The translations under genes and the position numbers were made by a program. Shown here piece by piece: positions 57,861 through 64,000 of a stretch of 64,000 bases of DNA. The DNA is taken from assembly GCA_964019055.1 (NCBI GenBank), contig OZ025215.1, positions 10,770,208-10,834,207 on the forward strand, in the 5' to 3' direction. The notes below the pieces were generated by a model. It made no database searches. It was given only the letters and a program-made list of their open reading frames with translations, and was not told where the DNA came from. The first letter of the stretch is position 1; the number at the start of each line of letters is the position of its first letter. This stretch comes from Anthopleura xanthogrammica (Eukaryota > Cnidaria > Anthozoa > Actiniaria > Actiniidae).

Positions 57861-58319
57861 ACTTAGTTTCTATAGATAACACCTTTTTTCGCCATCTTTC
57901 GATGGCCAGCATATTTTCTACAAGCATACGTATTTTATTTACAAAATTCGAGGCCAATTTTTTCTAGATTGTGCATATTGCAAGGCAGTAAGTCTACACG
58001 ATGACAAACAAGGCGGAGAAGAGCCTTCATTTCGTTCAAATATCCATTAAAAATCTAGATTTAGAAAAAAAAAACATCTTCCGCTAAGATCCTTGCTCTA
58101 CAGCGCGAGGGCAAAAACACTCGGTATGAACACAAAGATAAGCCTTGTTCACATTGAAAAGACTGACTTTTGGAACATATTGCTATTTATAACTTAGTAA
58201 ATACTGCTTCCACTTGAACGATAAATCGTTTAAAGAGGGATTTACTGTAGTAGAATTTTTTGTTATTAGAGTCTATAATTTTCTCGGTAATTGCGCGCAA
58301 CTGAGTCGCGCTTCCAATA

Positions 58320-58625
58320 TCAGTTTTATGCTTTAAATATTTCTGACAAAACAATGCTGTTTTGCTTAAACGAAACACGTCTTATTCTCTACTTGTTAGA
58401 ATTCGTAACCAAGCAAAGTATTTCTCTTTTACTGACAAAAAAATATAATCAAGAAGCTTAATATCAAAATAAATTTATATGCCATAAATATTTCTATCGA
58501 AAAAATGCTGTTTTGCAAAACAAAATTCGCCTACAGTATTCATTGCTTATTACGAGTCTGTAAGCAAGCAAAGTATTTTAGCTTTTACAAAGAATCATAA
58601 TCAAGAAGTTCAAAATAAAAGACCG
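58320..58625. repeat. Diverged tandem duplication, about 163-bp unit
   Basis: AAATATTTCT, ATGCTGTTTTGC, AGCAAAGTATTT and TAATCAAGAAG recur in the same order near 58336 and 58489. Confidence 0.8.
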
Positions 58626-59609
58626 AGTCTTAGAACTGCTAGTTAAGACTACACATTAACTTATTGTTGTCAGTTCATAAAACAGCGTCATATTTTCAAA
58701 GACATCTTCATTATTGGGCACCAGGTTCTTGCATGACGGGGCGTATTCTCTTATGCAAAGTTTTAATTACAAATAAGAAAAATTATTCCATATTTTATTC
58801 AACATCTTTGCCATCTTGCCATTTATACGAATTCTTTCGATCATCCCCCTCGTTTATCTACTATAAAATCATACATCACTTGATAATTTCCTCGAGTCGG
58901 TCTATCGTTCACCACTTACGATTCTGGTCTTTTTCCGCATTCATCAAGCGAATGTTCGAGCAATTGCTAATTAATTGCCTTCATAGTCTTTAAGCCAATA
59001 ATAATTTCAAATGCTTTTTTTCTGGAAAGATTAAAAGGAAGGATTCGTAAGTGCTCAATAAGGTGTATTAGTCTTTTTGAAGGCTCCCTTATGCGCTCCA
59101 CAATAGGTAACACCAAGCGTCTTGGAAGAAAACTGCGGGATACGACTTTAAAGAGATAATCGACCGGCTAATTTTCTTTTGGTCTGCTAGCGGGATGCAT
59201 TGATTAACATAATGTAGAATTCAAGTAAATGGGTTTGGTTACTCATCGATTAATGGCCGCAATTTTCGGTATATTATCGCGAGATAACAACGACGTGGTG
59301 ACTTTTAGGCTATTTTGAACTATTCCATCACAGCGAATACTCAATTGTTTCACAAAATGTTTGCGCAAATTTTTCCAGTTCTTTTAACAAATATGTGTAT
59401 GATTATTATCACTCACACGGATGCGTTACGAGAGTCTTTCAAGTTTAGAAGGCTTTGTTTTCTACTCCTTTAAGATGTACAACGTGCTCTGACTTCAGAT
59501 GACCTCGGTCCGCCATGAACCTCTCGTATTTTCCTTTAGAATACTGAAAAATCGAGTCGAAGAGACTACCTGATTGTATCTTTAGAACCCGAAATGAGTT
59601 TTTTTTCGC

Positions 59610-60005
59610 GGCTATCCATCCATTCCATGCGTCTATCAATCCACCCACTCCTCCATCCATTCATCAATCCACCCACCCATCAATCCATCTATCCACCCAC
59701 TCCTCCATCCATTCATCAATCCACCCACCCATCAATCCATCTATCCACCCATCCCTCCCTCCATTCATTCCATCTGTATACTATATCCACTCACCTACCC
59801 CTCAACCCATCCATTAAACCATCCACCCACCCACTCTTCCATCCATCTATCTATCCACACATCTATCCATCCATCCAACCACCCACCCATCGATCCATCC
59901 ACCCCTCCATCCATATATTCCTCTCTAACCATCTATCCGTCCGTCCGTCCATTCATTTCTCATTCTACTGATCCATCCATCCATCCATCCACTCATTCAT
60001 TTATT
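59610..60005. repeat. Degenerate (ATCC)n array
   Basis: ATCC, ACCC and CATT units; contains an internal duplication of about 60 bp (CCACTCCTCCATCCATTCAT at 59646 and 59697). Confidence 0.9.
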
Positions 60006-60009
60006 TCTT

Positions 60010-60671
60010 GATTCCTTCTACCATATGATTCACTTCTTTCTTCTCTTTTTCTTATCTTCTTTTCTTTTCCCTTTCTCTTTTTCTCCTTTCCTTTTCTTTC
60101 ATTTATTCTTTTTTCTTTCTCTCCTTTTTCTTCTTTCATTCTTTACCCTACCCCTGTACCGCAATGCCTTTCTTAGATTCGCCTTTTGTTCGCACAACCT
60201 TCACTCTCAATCTGAGTGCTGTCATGAAGTATTGATATATTATGTGGCCACTATTCCCCGATCAAAACCAAGCAATAGTATACAACCATCAAAATGAATC
60301 GTCTCCTACTACTCAACACAACGAACCAGCCATAATAAGAGAATGAGCCGGAGGCCAGAAGTCGACAACAAAAAACACAACAATACAGACTACAGCTTAA
60401 GAAAACCAATACTTGATTCCAACCACTTGTTCATCAATCATATAACAATATAAAAAACAATCAGGCGCTAAATATAGAGGCGCGAATTGATAAATACTGA
60501 CTCACTACTCACCTGGAAGGCTTTATCAATCGAATACGATATTATGGTGTTAACATGGAAGCGCGCGACGGGAGGCTGGCGTCAGACTCTCTTAGAAACG
60601 ACAGAATAAAAGAGAAAAAGTAATGGTTTCCCAGGGGGAAAGGAAAAACAAATATCCTGGATAAATATATT
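60010..60671. other. Intergenic region
   Basis: A pyrimidine-rich left part to about 60150, then unique sequence with no supported gene. Confidence 0.55.
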
Positions 60672-60934
60672 TTATTCTATTCTATTCTATTCTATTCTAT
60701 TCTATTCTATTCTATTCTATTCCATTCCATTCCATTCCATTCCATTCCATTCCATTCCATTCCATTCCATTCCATTCCATTCCATTCCATTCCATTCCAT
60801 TCCATTCCATTCCATTCCATTCCATTCCATTCCATTCCATTCCATTCCATTCCATTCCATTCCATTCCATTCCATTCCATTCCATTCCATTCCATTCCAT
60901 TCTATTCTATTCTATTCTATTCTATTCTATTCTT
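60672..60934. repeat. Pentanucleotide array ATTCT - ATTCC - ATTCT
   Basis: A core of perfect ATTCC units (60720-60900, about 36 copies) is flanked on both sides by ATTCT units, a C/T change in one position of the unit. Confidence 0.97.
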
Positions 60935-61009
60935 TCATAAAATCTGTAAATGTTTCGAACCATTATAGTTTATCTAGGTTTTATTTAAAAAAGTAACGAA
61001 AATCCATGA

Positions 61010-61836
<827 letters not shown>

Positions 61837-61915
61837 TAGTTTCTTTCAGTTCATATTTAGTTAGTTCCATGACTTCTGCATTTGATTTTCTTTAAAGAAT
61901 TATCAGAATTAGTTA

Positions 61916-62128
61916 CAGTGCAGGCACTTGAACCGTGAACACTTCAAGTTTTTTTTAATTTTTTTAAATCCTCCAATCAGAAGCCAGATTCATGACAAGG
62001 TTCTGGCATTATGCTAAGGGCTAGCTAACTGAATATAATATCAGAGTCTAGTCATCAATCTGGCTTCTGATTGGACCATGAAAAAATGTCAACAAAAAAA
62101 CTCGTTCACGGTTCGAGTGCCCGCACTG
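61916..62128. mobile_element. MITE family A, copy 2 (213 bp, TA target duplication)
   Basis: Ends CAGTGCAGGCACTTGAACC and its inverted partner at 62098-62128, flanked by TA at 61914-61915 and 62129-62130. Same termini and size as 6074-6288, with a different interior. Confidence 0.85.
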
Positions 62129-63080
62129 TAATATATTGTTATTTTCCCTAATCACTTTCTTTTTCATATTACAACAAGAACAGAAAAGAGACAACCAATT
62201 GAGACATCAATCTTAAAATTCGTACCATCACATCCCTATTATCAAATGAGTTTAGAATCAAGCACTTTTTCGTTTGAAAGAAAAGTAGAATAAGAAGCGC
62301 ACGAGTTGCATATTGTTGACTGATGCATGATGGAGCTAGGAAGAATGAATACCACTTAACTTATATCCCGAGGTCATGTTCTAATGATTTTATTAAAATA
62401 TTATCTTTTCCATTGAACAGATGTTTGAGTAGACTTTTCCTATTGATAAGATAGTGATAGTATAAAAGCTGTTGAATTTAAAGCCTTGGAAAAAATTGAT
62501 AATCGTAAAAACAGTATTGAGGCCAAGAGGGGGAGAGGGGTTACCTAAATCTAGGCTTTCTTTCTTTCTTTCTTCCTTTCTTCCTTCTTCCTTCTTCCTT
62601 CTTCTTTTCCTCCTCTTTTTCTTCTACTAAACCACAAGCCATTCATTCTTTCATTCATTCACTTATATATAATTTCCTTTGTCATACCATACATTCATTC
62701 GTCCATTCTTTTCCTTTCATCCATCTATCCATTAAAATCGTCTATTAATTCATTTCTTTCATCCATTCATAAGATTTCAATTCGGGTTCTCTGTGGCTAA
62801 CAAACCTTACCAAAGGAAGCCCAAGAGAAAAATGAGAAATGAAGATTTCCACAGGAAGCCCAAGCAAAGAACATGTTGGTACTCGACCAGCCGCCCATTT
62901 AATAAAGGGTGCCCGCATAAAAAGGGGTCTGATTATAAGATATCACTGTAAAATATATTAAAACTTCGGTTTCTGAGCCAATCAGAAATTATATTTCCAA
63001 TACATCAAAAAATGAATATTTTTTTAGAATTCATACAATCTTCCCTTTCAGAATCAGATGTTTTTCTTAATTTATCATTA
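62129..63080. other. Intergenic region
   Basis: A CTTT/CTTC tract at 62558-62625 and CATT units near 62640-62770; otherwise nothing recognised. Confidence 0.6.
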
Positions 63081-63397
63081 CAGTCAAAACGGCTCAAGCG
63101 TACCCCCCTGGGCTCCATTAATGATTTCATTATTCGAATATTGAGTTGATTATTCACTCTGAGTTTTCATTAAAAAATTCGAACTCCAAGATTCACATTC
63201 ATTTCACACTAAAATCCTAAAGGATGGCCTTTCTGGGCAGTTTTTCTACCTTGGCATGGCAATTGTTGAAGAATCTAATCAAAACTCAAGTAGATAATTT
63301 ATTTTCAAATTTGGAGTCAGAGTGAATAATCAACTCAATATTCGAATAATGAAATCATTAATGGAGCCTAGGGGGTACGCTTGAACCATTTTGACTG
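63081..63397. mobile_element. MITE family B, copy 2 (317 bp, TA target duplication)
   Basis: Starts CAGTCAAAACGGCTCAAGCG and ends with its inverse (GCTTGAACCATTTTGACTG). TA flanks both ends (63079-63080, 63398-63399). Strongly similar to 24462-24759 throughout, including the interior AGGATGGCCTT and ACCTTG(G/A)CATGGCAATTG. Confidence 0.9.
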
Positions 63398-63593
63398 TAA
63401 TACCATTTAGGTTCTGACTATATAAGTGAATTCCTAAACTTTTTGTCTTAATCTACATGTTCCGGCGTATGAATGGTATGAAGCCCTTTTTACACGAACG
63501 CGGTTTTATTTGAAACCGTGTATTTTCTATTCGGTTACGTCTTGCGTTTACGTACACGACTATGGCAAGCCAAAAAGGACAAAAGTGTAAGAA

Positions 63594-63846
63594 TAAAGAA
63601 TCACTGTACGAGAACAGAAATCACTTTATGAGGATAAAAATGAGTATACGAGAATTGGAATAAAAAATGGCTGTACGAGAAAAAGAAATCACTATATGAG
63701 AATAAAAATACCTATACGAGAATTGGAATAACAAATTACTATACGAGAAAAAGAAATCACTATATGAGAATAAAAATGACTATACGAGAATTGGAATAAA
63801 AAATGGCTGTACGAGAAAAAGAAATCACTATATGAGAATAAAAAAT
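63594..63846. repeat. Tandem array, about 68-bp unit, about four copies
   Basis: Units contain TACGAGAAAAAGAAATCAC, TATATGAGAATAAAAAT and TATACGAGAATTGGAATAA. TACGAGAA occurs twice per unit, so the unit is itself an older dimer. Confidence 0.93.
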
Positions 63847-64000
63847 TCCAAGATACTGATCTTTTATTCACGAGTCAATATGTGATTTCGATCTCACTAC
63901 ACTTTTGTTCAGTTTGGTTTGCCATACATGACTTCAATGAAAACGCTGTCTGAGACTAACACTTCATACCATTCTCGTATAAACGCTCTGTTACCGTATC

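Overview
The window is animal nuclear DNA: AT-rich, with short exons bounded by GT/AG, many small transposable elements with terminal inverted repeats (TIRs), and very long simple-sequence arrays. The gene content (a TRPA channel, Nanos, Tctex1-type dynein light chains) and the style of the dispersed repeats fit an invertebrate, most plausibly a cnidarian such as a sea anemone or coral. The species cannot be fixed from the sequence alone.

Left part (1-15,500, minus strand): a large multi-exon TRPA-type ion channel gene. I traced 20 shared coding exons with a continuous reading phase, plus two possible first-exon sets. They encode about 16 ankyrin repeats, the pre-S1 linker and transmembrane helices S1-S4. 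The pore (S5, P, S6) and C-terminus lie beyond base 1. Several introns carry small DNA transposons, a SINE-like sequence or microsatellites.

Middle (20,700-40,200): a local family of five Tctex1-related genes, one on the plus strand (20,718-23,248) and four on the minus strand (27,885-28,460; 32,587-33,216; 36,663-36,989; 39,497-40,177). Four have a complete Tctex1 domain. The fourth in order (36,663-36,989) keeps only an N-terminal motif shared with two neighbours and ends before any dynein light chain fold. This motif, and a free-standing copy of it, is the most unusual protein-level signal in the window.

Right part (52,455-53,120, plus): an apparently single-exon Nanos gene with a perfect double CCHC zinc finger, implicated in germline or stem-cell translational repression. 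Nothing else to its right is convincingly coding.

The rest is dominated by repeats. There are two TIR element families with two copies each, a 670-bp element with TTAA ends, foldback hairpins, tandem arrays with units of about 68, 75, 80, 89 and 165 bp, and long hexamer, tetramer and pentamer arrays. Many ORFs in these arrays are open only because the unit lacks stops; they are not annotated as genes. No functional link between the TRPA, Tctex1 and Nanos genes is visible beyond proximity.
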